Positions 34,838 to 44,371 of a stretch of DNA of 64,000 nt are shown here, piece after piece (within the stretch, counting starts at the first letter, position 1; every line of letters begins with the position of its first letter). The notes under the pieces are model-generated. The model worked only from the letters and a program-made list of their open reading frames with translations. It did not search any database and was not told the origin of the DNA. The stretch lies in assembly GCA_044448685.1 (NCBI GenBank), contig JBIOHC010000007.1, forward strand, positions 40,009 through 104,008, read 5' to 3'. Origin of the DNA: Palsa-965 sp044448685 (GTDB lineage Bacteria > Bacteroidota > Bacteroidia > Palsa-965). The position numbers and the translations under genes were made by a program.

Positions 34838-35821
34838 ATGAGAACAATAGAATTCCGGGAAGCACTGCGTGAAGCATTGAATGAAGAAATGCGTCGCGAT
34901 GAAAAAGTATTCCTCATGGGTGAAGAGGTTGCTGAATATAACGGAGCCTACAAAGTAAGCAAGGGCATGCTTGCTGAATTCGGTGCCAGAAGAGTTATCG
35001 ACACGCCAATTGCGGAACTCGGTTTTGCCGGTATTGGCGTAGGTGCTGCCATGAACGGACTCAGACCTGTGATTGAATTCATGACCTTTAATTTTTCCCT
35101 CGTTGCCATTGACCAGGTTATCAATTCCGCAGCTAAAATGATGAGCATGAGCGGTGGTCAGTTCAATATCCCCATTGTATTCCGAGGCCCTACAGGTTCT
35201 GCAGGTATGCTCAGCTCACAGCACAGCCAGTCGTTCGACAACTGGTACGCCAATACTCCCGGACTTAAAGTCATTGTACCTGCTAATCCCTATGATGCAA
35301 AAGGCCTGCTGAAATCGGCTATTCGTGATAACGACCCTGTCATTTTCATGGAAAGCGAACAGATGTATGGTGATAAAGGTGAAGTTCCGGAAGGTGAGTA
35401 CCTCCTCCCTATCGGTGTGGCCGATATCAAACGGGAAGGAACAGATGTGACATTGGTTACCTTCGGTAAGATCCTGAAAGTTGTGATGGCCGCTGCCGCT
35501 GAACTTGAAAAAGAAGGCATCAGCGCCGAAGTGATAGACCTGCGTACCATACGCCCTATTGATTACCAGACAGTGATTCAAAGCGTTAAAAAAACAAACC
35601 GCCTCGTGATCATAGAAGAAGCCTGGCCCCTGGGCTCTATCGCAACGGAGGTTACATTCATGGTCCAGAAACGGGCTTTCGATTACCTGGATGCTCCCAT
35701 AGGCCGCATCACAACAGCTGATGTGCCCCTGCCTTATGCACCTACCCTCATTGAAGCTTCCCTGCCTAATGTTCCCAAGGTTGTGAAAGCTGTCAAGGAG
35801 GTCATGTATGTAACCAAATAG
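34838..35821 (+). CDS. pdhB: Pyruvate dehydrogenase E1 component subunit beta (alpha-ketoacid dehydrogenase type)
   Basis: 327 residues from ATG 34838. A longer frame to 34682 runs through the REP-like repeats and is rejected. FMTFNFSLVAIDQVINSAAK, SGGQFNIPIVFRGPTG, QHSQSFDNWYANTPGLKVIV and DLRTIRPIDYQTV are E1-beta signatures. With the alpha subunit it makes the ThDP-dependent E1 that decarboxylates pyruvate. The E1-alpha and E2 genes are not adjacent here. A TACTTTTG box lies at 34810-34817. Confidence 0.9.
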   Translation: MRTIEFREALREALNEEMRRDEKVFLMGEEVAEYNGAYKVSKGMLAEFGARRVIDTPIAELGFAGIGVGAAMNGLRPVIEFMTFNFSLVAIDQVINSAAKMMSMSGGQFNIPIVFRGPTGSAGMLSSQHSQSFDNWYANTPGLKVIVPANPYDAKGLLKSAIRDNDPVIFMESEQMYGDKGEVPEGEYLLPIGVADIKREGTDVTLVTFGKILKVVMAAAAELEKEGISAEVIDLRTIRPIDYQTVIQSVKKTNRLVIIEEAWPLGSIATEVTFMVQKRAFDYLDAPIGRITTADVPLPYAPTLIEASLPNVPKVVKAVKEVMYVTK

Positions 35822-35827
35822 GTCCGG

Positions 35828-37117
35828 TTGATCACGCCCTTGCTCATCATCATTTTCTTGCTGTTACTGAATGGCTTTTTCTGCATGTCTGAAATTGCCA
35901 TTGTCTCGTCCCGAAAATCCAGACTGGAAGAAGATGCCAAGCAGGGAGATGAAAGAGCCAGGATAGCCCTTGATCTGGCTAATAACCCAAACCGATTCCT
36001 GGGTACCGTACAAACAGGAATAACCCTTATCAGTATCCTTACCGGAGTTTACGGAGAGAAAAGTATGTCAGACAAACTGGCTCTGTGGCTTTCCACCTTT
36101 AAACAAATTGGGCATTACAGCCATCCTGCAGCCGTTGGCCTTGTCGTGGTGTTCATCACCCTTATCACCCTCCTTTTCGGGGAACTGATTCCTAAACGCA
36201 TAGGCTTGCTCAACCCCGAAGCCATTGCCAAAGCAACAGCTACACCCATGAAATTTATTTCTACAGTGATGAGCCCGGTAAACTGGTTCCTGGGCAATTC
36301 AACGGATTTGTTTATACGCACCTTCCGTATACGCCGCTCCGATGATTCACGTGTTACGGAAGAGGAAATCAAAGCCATCGTGGCCGAAGGTGCAACCGCA
36401 GGAAGCATTGAAGAAGTGGAACAGGACATCGTGGAAAATGTGTTCCAGCTGGGCGACCGGAAAATAGGTTCCCTCATGACCAACCGAATGAATGTGGTAT
36501 GGCTCAATGTGAATGACAGTCAGGAAGCCCTGAGAGAAAAAATAAACGAGAGCATTCACTCCGCCTTTCCGCTTTGTGAGGGGGAACTGGATAAAATTAT
36601 AGGCATTGTATTCATTAAGGATTTACTGAAGGCCAACTTTCAGCTCACCAATGAAAAGCTGAGACAAATGGCCAAGACCCCCCTCTACCTTCCTGAAAAC
36701 ATGAAGACCTGGAAGGTGCTGGAACGTTTCAAGGAAAGTCACCTTCACTTTGCACTGGTGATAGACGAATTCGGTTCCATAGAAGGTCTGGTTACCATGA
36801 ATGACCTGCTGGAAGCGCTTGTGGGTGATATGGTCAACACCCCTTCCGGTCATGCTGAAATATTCAGACGGGAAGACGGATCATTCCTGGTCGACGGACT
36901 CATTCCTTTCCAGGATTTTATACAGGCCTTCCATGTTGTCATTCCCGATGATACCGAGTATACAGGGTTTCATACCCTGGGGGGACTTATCCTGTCAATC
37001 GCCAAACGCATACCCCGTACCGGCGACCGGTTTGTTTGGATGGGTTATTCCATCGAAATTGTGGATATGGATGGCAGGAGGATTGACAAACTGCTGGTCA
37101 AAAAAAATCTTATTTAG
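35828..37117 (+). CDS. CorC/HlyC (CNNM) family membrane protein
   Basis: 429 residues beginning at a TTG (35828), 6 nt after the E1-beta stop; no ATG precedes the first membrane segment, so TTG is the best start. The DUF21 domain (about 1-185) has hydrophobic segments ITPLLIIIFLLLLNGFFCMS and LVVVFITLITLLFGELIPKR. A paired CBS module (about 205-330, e.g. VFIKDLLKANF and FALVIDEFGSIEGLVTMNDL) and a CorC_HlyC C-terminal domain (GFHTLGGLIL, RFVWMGYSIEIVDMDGRR) follow. These proteins are linked to Mg2+/Co2+ transport. Its stop overlaps the convergent carB end by 8 nt. Confidence 0.9.
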   Translation: MITPLLIIIFLLLLNGFFCMSEIAIVSSRKSRLEEDAKQGDERARIALDLANNPNRFLGTVQTGITLISILTGVYGEKSMSDKLALWLSTFKQIGHYSHPAAVGLVVVFITLITLLFGELIPKRIGLLNPEAIAKATATPMKFISTVMSPVNWFLGNSTDLFIRTFRIRRSDDSRVTEEEIKAIVAEGATAGSIEEVEQDIVENVFQLGDRKIGSLMTNRMNVVWLNVNDSQEALREKINESIHSAFPLCEGELDKIIGIVFIKDLLKANFQLTNEKLRQMAKTPLYLPENMKTWKVLERFKESHLHFALVIDEFGSIEGLVTMNDLLEALVGDMVNTPSGHAEIFRREDGSFLVDGLIPFQDFIQAFHVVIPDDTEYTGFHTLGGLILSIAKRIPRTGDRFVWMGYSIEIVDMDGRRIDKLLVKKNLI

Positions 37118-39926
37118 ACAGATAAAGATTCCGCTCCTTATAAATATCATGGAAGAATTCATCGGTCAGATCCTTGATAAAATAAATGGCTTCACCGGTC
37201 GATTTCATTTCAGGTCCTAACTCCTTCTGAATATCAGGGAACTTCTCATACGAGAATACAGGAACTTTGATGGCAAAACCACCCGTTTTCGGATTGAATT
37301 TGAAATCCTTCACCTTCTTTTCTCCCAGCATCACCTTGGTGGCATAATTCACATAAGGTTCGTCATATGCTTTGGCAATGAACGGAACTGTGCGGGAAGC
37401 CCTTGGGTTGGCTTCAATGATATACACTACTTCATCTTTAACGGCAAACTGAATATTGATCAACCCCACTGTTTTCAAAGCCAGTGCAATTGTATTGGTA
37501 TAACGCCGGATCTGATCCATGACGTTTTCGGATAAGTCGAACGGAGGCAATACAGCATAGGAATCACCGGAATGAATACCGGCCGGTTCTATATGCTCCA
37601 TGATACCGATGATATAGACATCCTTGCCATCGCAGATAGCATCTGCTTCCGCTTCTATGGCTCCTTCCAGAAAATGATCCAGCAATACCTTATTACCCGG
37701 AATATCACGCAGCAGGTTAACCACATGCTGTTCCAGTTCGCCTTCGTTGATTACGATCTTCATATTCTGTCCTCCCAGCACATAAGAGGGTCTTACCAGC
37801 AACGGGAAACCAAGTGTGCGGGACAGCTCAACAGCCTGTTCAGCATCTTCGATGACACCGAATTTAGGATAAGGGATCTTATTTGCCTTGAGCAGGGTCG
37901 AAAAACTGCCACGGTCTTCGGCAAGGTCAAGTGATTTATAATCCGTGCCGATGATCCTGATTCCGTAGCGTTCCAGCTTCTCAGCCAGTTTAAGGGCTGT
38001 CTGTCCGCCTAGCTGCACAATTACCCCTTCCGGTTTTTCATGCAGGATGATATCGTAAATGTTTTCCCAAAATACAGGTTCAAAATAAAGCTTATCAGCC
38101 ACATTGAAATCGGTCGATACAGTTTCCGGATTGCAATTGATCATGATGGTTTCATAACCGCATTCCTTGGCTGCCAGTACTCCATGTACACAACTGTAAT
38201 CGAATTCTATCCCCTGCCCGATTCGGTTAGGGCCCGAGCCCAGCACTACAACCTTCTTTTTGTTGCTGGAAACGGATTCATTCTCTTCTTCAAAGGTGGA
38301 ATAGTAATAAGGAGTCTGAGCTTCAAACTCAGCTGCACAGGTATCAACAAGTTTGAACACCCGCTTTATGCCCAGTTCATTCCTCATCCGGAACACTTCA
38401 CTCTCCAGACAGCCCAGCAAATGCGCTATCTGTCTGTCAGCATAGCCTTTTTGCTTGGCCTCATAAAACAGATCACGGGGTATGGTATGAAGTTTAAAAC
38501 GTTTCACCTCATTTTCGAGTACAATAAAATCTTCAATCTGGTTCAGGAACCAGGGATCAATCCGGGTAAGCTTCTGAATAGTCTTGACTGAGATACCGAG
38601 CTTGAGCGCATCGTAAATACAGAACAAACGGTTCCAGGTTGGCTTTTCAAGCAGTTTGAGGAGTTCATCCTGATTGGTATTTTCCTTTCCGTCTGCTCCC
38701 AGTCCGTTTCGTTTTATTTCCAGACTCTGACAGGCTTTCTGAAGTGCTTCCTGGAAGCTGCGTCCTATGCCCATCACCTCCCCTACCGATTTCATGGCAA
38801 AACCAAGTTCTCTTTTGGCTCCTTTGAATTTGTCAAAATTCCAGCGCGGTATTTTGACAATTACATAGTCAAGCGTAGGTTCAAAAAAGGCTGAAGTGCT
38901 TTTGGTAATCTGGTTCTGAACCTCATCAAGGTTATAACCTATTGCCAGTTTGGAAGCTATTTTGGCAATAGGATATCCTGTTGCCTTGGAAGCGAGTGCA
39001 GAAGAACGGGAAACCCTTGGATTGATTTCGATGGCAATGATCTCTTCAGCATCATCCGGACTGACGGCAAACTGCACATTACATCCTCCTGCAAAATTAC
39101 CTATGGCCCTCATCATCTTGATGGCCATGGTACGCATTTTCTGATAGGTGGTATCAGACAGTGTCATGGCAGGTGCCACGGTAATGGAATCACCTGTATG
39201 AACCCCCATAGGGTCAAAATTTTCAATGGAACAGATGATGGCTACATTGTCAATATTATCGCGCAGCAGCTCCAGTTCGAATTCCTTCCAGCCCAGCACT
39301 GCTTTATCAATCAATACTTCATGGATTGGAGACGTATGCAAGCCACGGTTGAGGGCTTCATCAAAATCGGCCTTGCTGTATACTACTGCACCTCCGCTTC
39401 CGCCCAGGGTAAAAGAAGGACGTATGACTAACGGAAAACCAAACTCCTGTGCCACTTCTTTTCCTTCCAGAAAAGAACGGGCTATTTTGGAAGGAGCCAT
39501 GCCTATGTTGATGGACTCCATTCGCTGACGGAATTTATCCCTGTCTTCCGTAACCTCTATGGCCGCTATATCCACCCCAATCATACGTACCCCATACTTC
39601 TTCCAGATCCCCATTTCCTCGCATTTGATGGCCAGGTTCAGGGCTGTTTGTCCGCCCATAGTCGGCAGTACCGCATCAATCTTCCGTTCTTCGAGAATCT
39701 TGACAATAGAAGCAGTATTAAGAGGAAGGAGGTAAATATGGTCGGCAGTGACCTTATCGGTCATTATTGTAGCCGGATTAGAGTTGATAAGCGTTACTTC
39801 AATTCCCTCTTCTTTGAGTGAGCGGGAAGCCTGGGATCCTGAATAGTCAAATTCACAGGCCTGACCTATGATGATGGGGCCGCTACCTATGATTAATACG
39901 GACTTGATGGAATTGTCTCTTGGCAT
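37110..39926 (-). CDS. carB: Carbamoyl-phosphate synthase large subunit (no C-terminal allosteric domain)
   Basis: 938 residues. Two ATP-grasp halves: the first starts KSVLIIGSGPIIIGQACEFD, the second KKVVVLGSGPNRIGQGIEFD (about residue 555). EINPRVSRSSALASKATGYP and EANPRASRTVPFIAKAYDEP are the metal/ATP sites. The protein ends soon after the second half (DIYKERNLYLSK), whereas the E. coli enzyme continues for ~135 residues with the MGS-like domain that binds UMP, IMP and ornithine. So allosteric control must be absent or different. Makes carbamoyl phosphate for pyrimidines and arginine; carA is not in this window. Confidence 0.95.
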   Translation of the reverse strand: MPRDNSIKSVLIIGSGPIIIGQACEFDYSGSQASRSLKEEGIEVTLINSNPATIMTDKVTADHIYLLPLNTASIVKILEERKIDAVLPTMGGQTALNLAIKCEEMGIWKKYGVRMIGVDIAAIEVTEDRDKFRQRMESINIGMAPSKIARSFLEGKEVAQEFGFPLVIRPSFTLGGSGGAVVYSKADFDEALNRGLHTSPIHEVLIDKAVLGWKEFELELLRDNIDNVAIICSIENFDPMGVHTGDSITVAPAMTLSDTTYQKMRTMAIKMMRAIGNFAGGCNVQFAVSPDDAEEIIAIEINPRVSRSSALASKATGYPIAKIASKLAIGYNLDEVQNQITKSTSAFFEPTLDYVIVKIPRWNFDKFKGAKRELGFAMKSVGEVMGIGRSFQEALQKACQSLEIKRNGLGADGKENTNQDELLKLLEKPTWNRLFCIYDALKLGISVKTIQKLTRIDPWFLNQIEDFIVLENEVKRFKLHTIPRDLFYEAKQKGYADRQIAHLLGCLESEVFRMRNELGIKRVFKLVDTCAAEFEAQTPYYYSTFEEENESVSSNKKKVVVLGSGPNRIGQGIEFDYSCVHGVLAAKECGYETIMINCNPETVSTDFNVADKLYFEPVFWENIYDIILHEKPEGVIVQLGGQTALKLAEKLERYGIRIIGTDYKSLDLAEDRGSFSTLLKANKIPYPKFGVIEDAEQAVELSRTLGFPLLVRPSYVLGGQNMKIVINEGELEQHVVNLLRDIPGNKVLLDHFLEGAIEAEADAICDGKDVYIIGIMEHIEPAGIHSGDSYAVLPPFDLSENVMDQIRRYTNTIALALKTVGLINIQFAVKDEVVYIIEANPRASRTVPFIAKAYDEPYVNYATKVMLGEKKVKDFKFNPKTGGFAIKVPVFSYEKFPDIQKELGPEMKSTGEAIYFIKDLTDEFFHDIYKERNLYLSK

Positions 39927-40015
39927 TTTTTTCAGATTAGGTCACCGCACAGCAGATCCCGGCGAAATTAGCGATTAAAGGAAGGTTGAATTTTAAAATA
40001 TTTGAACAAGTTTTC

Positions 40016-40046
40016 AAAAAAAAACCCTGACGCTGCGGTCAGGGTT
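40016..40046 (-). terminator. Terminator after rpmH
   Basis: AACCCTGAC (40023-40031) pairs with GTCAGGGTT (40038-40046), with an A-tract to the left that is a T-tract on the minus strand. It ends the rpmH transcript 27 nt past its stop, separating it from carB. Confidence 0.85.
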
Positions 40047-40072
40047 AAAAATATTGAATTGCCTTTCATCAA

Positions 40073-40231
40073 TTAGGCTTTGTGGAGTTTTTCGCTGGAA
40101 ACTGTCAGGCGTTTACGGCCTCTTTTACGGCGTGCTGCAATAACACGACGTCCGTTGGCAGTAGACATACGCTCGCGAAATCCGTGTTTGTTTCTTCTTT
40201 TTCTGTTAGAAGGCTGGTATGTTCTTTTCAT
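40073..40231 (-). CDS. rpmH: 50S ribosomal protein L34
   Basis: 52 residues: MKRTYQPSNRKRRNKHGFRE, then RMSTANGRRVIAARRKRGRK and a short tail. The ATG at 40229-40231 gives the usual MKRT beginning; another ATG two codons upstream (40237) would add Met-Ala. A strongly basic protein of the large subunit. No rnpA follows, although rpmH-rnpA linkage is frequent elsewhere. Confidence 0.97.
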   Translation of the reverse strand: MKRTYQPSNRKRRNKHGFRERMSTANGRRVIAARRKRGRKRLTVSSEKLHKA

Positions 40232-40307
40232 TGCCATAGCGAGGACGTATTAAATAGTTCTTTTTTTTATTTCTTTGCCGATACTTGCCGTAGCTAAAAT
40301 CGGGGCA

Positions 40308-40337
40308 CAAAGATATACTTTTTTTGATTTCTACAAA
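40308..40337 (-). promoter_or_regulatory. rpmH promoter
   Basis: Minus-strand TTTG (40334-40337), 18 nt, then TATCTTTG (40308-40315), close to the consensus TTTG-N19-TAnnTTTG. It predicts a leader of about 70 nt before rpmH. Confidence 0.6.
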
Positions 40338-40340
40338 TGC

Positions 40341-41018
40341 TTATCCGGAATTCTCCCGGATTTCGTAAACATTTACATCATATTTCCGTTGATTTAAGGA
40401 TACCGTATGTGCTGTGCGCTCTATACAGAAGCCCAAACCGGGTAATTTGTCAAAAAAAGAGGCAGCCAGCATTCTGCAGGGTTCTGAAAGCAATATCAGT
40501 CCCCCCGGCTTCACCAGGTTCCTGAAAGCATGAGGAAGGTATTCAAAAGCTCTTTTTTCATACGCTATATCTGAAGCCAGCAATACATCACAAGGGGCTG
40601 TTCCTTCCGGTTTCCTCCAGTCGAGGAGGGAAAGTTCCGGTTCTGAGTCCATGTTAAGCTTCCAGTTATGCCTTGCAAATTGCAGTGGTTCACCCATATA
40701 GTCGGTCAGTACAACCTTTGCGCCCTTTTTCCCGGCAACAATCCCCGGAAGTCCCAACCCGCATCCTAATTCCAACACTTCTATGCCTGGCTTTATTGCC
40801 TGATGAGTCCTGACCGTTTCAGCAAGAGCCAGGGCAGAAGGCCATAAATCAGCCCAATACGGTATTCGTTCATCCAGTACATCTTCATGCCCGGGGCCTT
40901 TGGCAACCAGATCAGCATATAAGGCATCGGTATTGGTTACCCTTACCAGACTGAAGCTGATACCTCCCAAGCTGAATTCCAGCAGCTCTGTTTCATACCT
41001 GGGATCCAAAGTTTCCAT
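40341..41018 (-). CDS. Class I SAM-dependent methyltransferase
   Basis: 225 residues from the ATG at 41016-41018; the longer frame adds an untypical hydrophobic N-terminus. Motif I is LELGCGLGLPGIVAGKKGAK, followed by VVLTDYMGEPLQFARHNW and DVLLASDIAYEKRAFEYL. PYWADLWPSALALAETV near residue 65 is typical of the nicotinamide-N-methyltransferase/METTL21-like group. Substrate unknown; may be a protein lysine or small molecule. Divergent from the ABC transporter, 70 nt apart. Confidence 0.8.
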   Translation of the reverse strand: METLDPRYETELLEFSLGGISFSLVRVTNTDALYADLVAKGPGHEDVLDERIPYWADLWPSALALAETVRTHQAIKPGIEVLELGCGLGLPGIVAGKKGAKVVLTDYMGEPLQFARHNWKLNMDSEPELSLLDWRKPEGTAPCDVLLASDIAYEKRAFEYLPHAFRNLVKPGGLILLSEPCRMLAASFFDKLPGLGFCIERTAHTVSLNQRKYDVNVYEIRENSG

Positions 41019-41063
41019 GTAGCAAAATAACCAAAATAACCCCTGAGAGGCCAAAAAAAGGGA

Positions 41064-41071
41064 TAAATTTG
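41064..41071 (+). promoter_or_regulatory. -7-like promoter box for the ABC transporter gene
   Basis: TAAATTTG, full TAnnTTTG match, 17 nt before the ATG at 41089. No clear -33 element. Confidence 0.4.
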
Positions 41072-41088
41072 CAGCTTCAAAACAGATT

Positions 41089-42978
41089 ATGGCAAAACGA
41101 AGAGGGCCCGGGGCCGGCAGCAACGAAGACGAACTACCAAAAGCAAAACTGAACCGCAGTTCACTGGGTAAAGCGAAACGCTTGCTTCACTTTATCGGTC
41201 CTTATAAATGGATGTTCCTCCTCGGAATGATTTTTCTGGGCCTGACAGCTGCCACCGCTCTGATTTTCCCTAAACTGATGGGAACCCTGATGGGGCTTAT
41301 TGGAGGTGGAGGGACGATGAACCCTGCCGATCTGAATAAGTTGAAAGACACGCAAATCAGCGATGGAAATGCCAAACTTCTCATAGAATCAGCCAATTCT
41401 ATAGGACTCAAACTACTTATTCTTTTCGCCTTCCAGGCTATCTTTTCCTTTTTCAGGGTATTGCTATTCGCCAAGGTGACAGAAAATATGCTGGCAGCAG
41501 TACGTCAAGCCACGTTCAGCAAACTGGTATGCCTGCCAATGTCTTTTTTCTCGAAAAACCAGAGTGCAGAACTTAACAGCCGTATCAGTGCTGACATTAC
41601 CCAGATCGGGGATACCCTTACCACCGGTATTGCTGAATTCCTGAGACAGTTGATCATTATCATAGGAGGTGTGACCATGATTTGTCTTATCTCCTGGAAA
41701 CTGGCACTGCTCATGCTTGCGGTAGTGCCTCCCATTGCTATCATAGCCGTATTTTACGGAAGAAAGATCAGGGGGCATTCCAGGGAAGTGCAGGACCGTG
41801 TTGCTGATTCCAACATTATTGTTGGGGAGAGTCTTGCCGGCATATCAAATGTAAAATCGTTTACCAATGAATCGTATGAGATAGGACGCTATCAAAGTGC
41901 AACACGCCGTATTGTGGATGCTGCCATACGTTATGCCATTTCAAGAGGCACCTTTTTCTCCTTCATTATTTTTTGTCTTTTCGGATCCATTATTCTCATT
42001 GTATGGTCGGGTGTACAAATGACCGTTCATCATGAGCTTACTGCCGGTGAAATGCTTCAGTTCATGTTTTATACCCTGTTTGTCTCCGCTTCTTTTGGAG
42101 GTATTCCCGAGCAATATGCCCAGATACAAAGAGCTGTAGGTGCATCCGAACGTATTATGGAGATACTGGATGAAGAAACGGAGCCGTTGCAGGCTGATCA
42201 GAAAACGGGCATCGGCGCTCCGCGCTTAAAGGGAGACGTAAGCTTCCGGAATATTTCCTTCCACTATCCTACCCGGGTCGATTTCCAGGTATTGAAAGAT
42301 ATTTCTTTTGAAGCCAAAACAGGGCAAACTATCGCCATTGTAGGGCCCAGCGGTTCCGGAAAATCAACCCTGGCAGCCATCCTGCTGCGTTTTTACGACC
42401 CGGTAAGCGGCAGTATCTGCTTCGATGGCAAAGACGCCAAAGACTATGACCTGACAGAACTGAGACAGAATATGGCTATCGTGCCTCAGGATGTATTGCT
42501 GTTCGGGGGGTCTATTCGGGAAAATATAGCCTATGGCAAACCGGGAGCTTCTGAGGCCGAAATAGTGGAAGCAGCCAAAAAAGCCAATGCTTATGAATTT
42601 ATAGACAGCTTTCCCGATAAAATGAATACCAAGGTAGGTGACCGCGGAATCCAGTTATCAGGGGGGCAACGCCAGCGTATAGCTATTGCAAGGGCCGTGC
42701 TTAAAAACCCGTCTATCCTGATCCTGGATGAGGCTACCAGTTCCCTTGATTCCGAATCGGAACGGGTGGTTCAGGAAGCCCTTGACAAACTGATGATTGG
42801 CCGTACGTCGTTCGTTATTGCACACCGCCTGAGTACCATACGCAATGCCGATAAGATCGTTGTCATTGACAAAGGGAATGTGCGCGAATCGGGAACCCAT
42901 GCCGAACTTATCCTGAAAGAGGACGGTTTGTACCGCAACCTGAGCCAGATGCAGTTTCAACCTCCAATACTGTCCTAA
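41089..42978 (+). CDS. ABC exporter, fused permease and ATPase (MsbA-like)
   Basis: 629 residues. Basic N-terminal tail, then an ABC type I exporter membrane domain with about six segments (e.g. WMFLLGMIFLGLTAATALIF, LIIIIGGVTMICLISW, FFSFIIFCLFGSIILIVW). The ATPase follows: Walker A VGPSGSGKST, Q-loop IVPQDVLLFGGS, signature LSGGQRQRIAIARA, Walker B ILILDEATSSLDSES and the H-loop VIAHRLSTI. Works as a dimer; lipid or drug export is inferred. Single gene between divergent and co-directional neighbours. Confidence 0.92.
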   Translation: MAKRRGPGAGSNEDELPKAKLNRSSLGKAKRLLHFIGPYKWMFLLGMIFLGLTAATALIFPKLMGTLMGLIGGGGTMNPADLNKLKDTQISDGNAKLLIESANSIGLKLLILFAFQAIFSFFRVLLFAKVTENMLAAVRQATFSKLVCLPMSFFSKNQSAELNSRISADITQIGDTLTTGIAEFLRQLIIIIGGVTMICLISWKLALLMLAVVPPIAIIAVFYGRKIRGHSREVQDRVADSNIIVGESLAGISNVKSFTNESYEIGRYQSATRRIVDAAIRYAISRGTFFSFIIFCLFGSIILIVWSGVQMTVHHELTAGEMLQFMFYTLFVSASFGGIPEQYAQIQRAVGASERIMEILDEETEPLQADQKTGIGAPRLKGDVSFRNISFHYPTRVDFQVLKDISFEAKTGQTIAIVGPSGSGKSTLAAILLRFYDPVSGSICFDGKDAKDYDLTELRQNMAIVPQDVLLFGGSIRENIAYGKPGASEAEIVEAAKKANAYEFIDSFPDKMNTKVGDRGIQLSGGQRQRIAIARAVLKNPSILILDEATSSLDSESERVVQEALDKLMIGRTSFVIAHRLSTIRNADKIVVIDKGNVRESGTHAELILKEDGLYRNLSQMQFQPPILS

Positions 42979-43057
42979 GGCACACCAGCTCCCCCCTTTT
43001 ACTTCCGAAGTCTTAGTTTAGCCCTTTTTTGAACTGGCGCAGCATCGCCTCATAGTT

Positions 43058-43065
43058 TATGTTTG
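43058..43065 (+). promoter_or_regulatory. -7-like promoter box for the Omp28-like gene
   Basis: TATGTTTG, full TAnnTTTG match, 62 nt before the ATG at 43128. A TTTG at 43028-43031 is too far (26 nt) to be a normal -33 box. Confidence 0.35.
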
Positions 43066-43127
43066 TATGAACGGTACAGCATTACCGGTCAGCAACGTTT
43101 CTCGTATTCACATAAAACAACGAACCT

Positions 43128-44294
43128 ATGAAAAAATTAATCTTTACTCTTATGCTCACTGGGGTCTTCATTGTCACCGGCAATGCCCAGGCACCCCGTA
43201 AAGTGGTGGTGGAAGATTACACAGGTATCTGGTGTGGATGGTGTCCGAACGGAAGAACGGCATCTGAACATCTGATGTCCACTTTTGGCAGCAAGGTAAT
43301 TTGCATCGGAGTGCATTCAGGTGATGCACTGTCCACCGGCTATCCTGACAATGTTGTTAACGGAATTGGCGTTCCCGGCTTTCCTATGGGCTCCATTGAC
43401 CGTCTGAACGATCCATCCGTTGGAGGAGGTATATTCCAGGGTTGTGGCGGTACCCCTACCTGCAATGACTGGGATCAAAGCGTAACTGACAGGCTTAACA
43501 CTACTGCTCCCCTGTCTGTGAATATCACCAGTACCTATAATACCTCCACCCGTGCCATGACTGCTACCGTTACTGCGAATTTCGTGGCCAGTGCTACCGG
43601 TAATATGCACATCAACTGCGTACTGGTTGAAGACAGTATTGAAACTGATGCTCAGCAGCACAATTATATGACAGATAATACCTATGGTACTTTCACAGGC
43701 TGGCCCTGGTATGGTAAAGGGAATCCTATCACTACCTATTGTCAGCGTGATGTAGCCCGTACCAATCTGTCGGCTACTACCTGGGGTGATGCAGGTGTTA
43801 TTCCAACAAGTGTTTCATCAGGAGGTAATTATTCCAAAAGCTATACCTACACTATTCCTGCCGGATGGAATGCCACTCACGTTAAAATTGTCGGGTATGT
43901 ATGCCACTGGGGTGCCAGTCCAACCACAGTAGACACCACTCAGATGTATATCCTCAATGCAAATGAAGCCAGACTCGGTTCATCAAGCACCACCGGAATC
44001 GTTGAAGCTACCGAAACTGGATTTTCTGTAGGCAATGCTTATCCAAATCCTTTCAGCACCGTGATTGCCATTCCGGTTGAACTCAGTGAAGGCACACATA
44101 CAAGTATTAAGATTTTCAATATGCTCGGAGAAGAGGTTGCCACACTGGTTGATTCCGAACTTATGGCCGGTCAGCATACTTTTTACTGGAGCGGAACACG
44201 GAATGACGGATCACCTGCTTCAGGCGGAATGTATTTCTTCCGTTTAAGCACTAACAAGGGATCTGTATCCAAAACACTTTTACTTAACAGATAA
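43128..44294 (+). CDS. Omp28-like thioredoxin-fold protein with T9SS sorting domain
   Basis: 388 residues. Signal peptide (LIFTLMLTGVFIVTGNAQ) and then an Omp28-like domain whose start KVVVEDYTGIWCGWCPNGRT resembles a thioredoxin active site (Cys-Gly-Trp-Cys). Near residue 300 the T9SS type A region starts: GNAYPNPFSTVIAIPVEL, IKIFNMLGEEVATLV and SGGMYFFRLSTNKGS ending in KTLLLNR, which has a FlgD-Ig/Por secretion tail. It should be exported by the type IX system and attached to or released from the cell surface. Confidence 0.92.
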   Translation: MKKLIFTLMLTGVFIVTGNAQAPRKVVVEDYTGIWCGWCPNGRTASEHLMSTFGSKVICIGVHSGDALSTGYPDNVVNGIGVPGFPMGSIDRLNDPSVGGGIFQGCGGTPTCNDWDQSVTDRLNTTAPLSVNITSTYNTSTRAMTATVTANFVASATGNMHINCVLVEDSIETDAQQHNYMTDNTYGTFTGWPWYGKGNPITTYCQRDVARTNLSATTWGDAGVIPTSVSSGGNYSKSYTYTIPAGWNATHVKIVGYVCHWGASPTTVDTTQMYILNANEARLGSSSTTGIVEATETGFSVGNAYPNPFSTVIAIPVELSEGTHTSIKIFNMLGEEVATLVDSELMAGQHTFYWSGTRNDGSPASGGMYFFRLSTNKGSVSKTLLLNR

Positions 44295-44308
44295 ACAAGC
44301 GGAGAACA

Positions 44309-44360
44309 CACATCACAAAAAAAATCCTGACGATATCGTCAGGATTTTTTTTGTGATGTG
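44309..44360. terminator. Perfect 52-nt palindrome, bidirectional terminator
   Basis: Left arm 44309-44334 (CACATCAC, A8, TCCTGACGAT) is exactly complementary to the right arm 44335-44360 with no loop. It has an inner GC-richer stem flanked by A8/T8, as in a terminator working in both directions, for the Omp28-like gene and for rplI, which ends at 44372. The stem continues 8 bp beyond the A/T tracts. Confidence 0.85.
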
Positions 44361-44371
44361 CTGTTCAGGTA

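Noticed and set aside
40082..40297. 71-codon plus-strand frame
   Set aside because: Antisense of rpmH and its leader.
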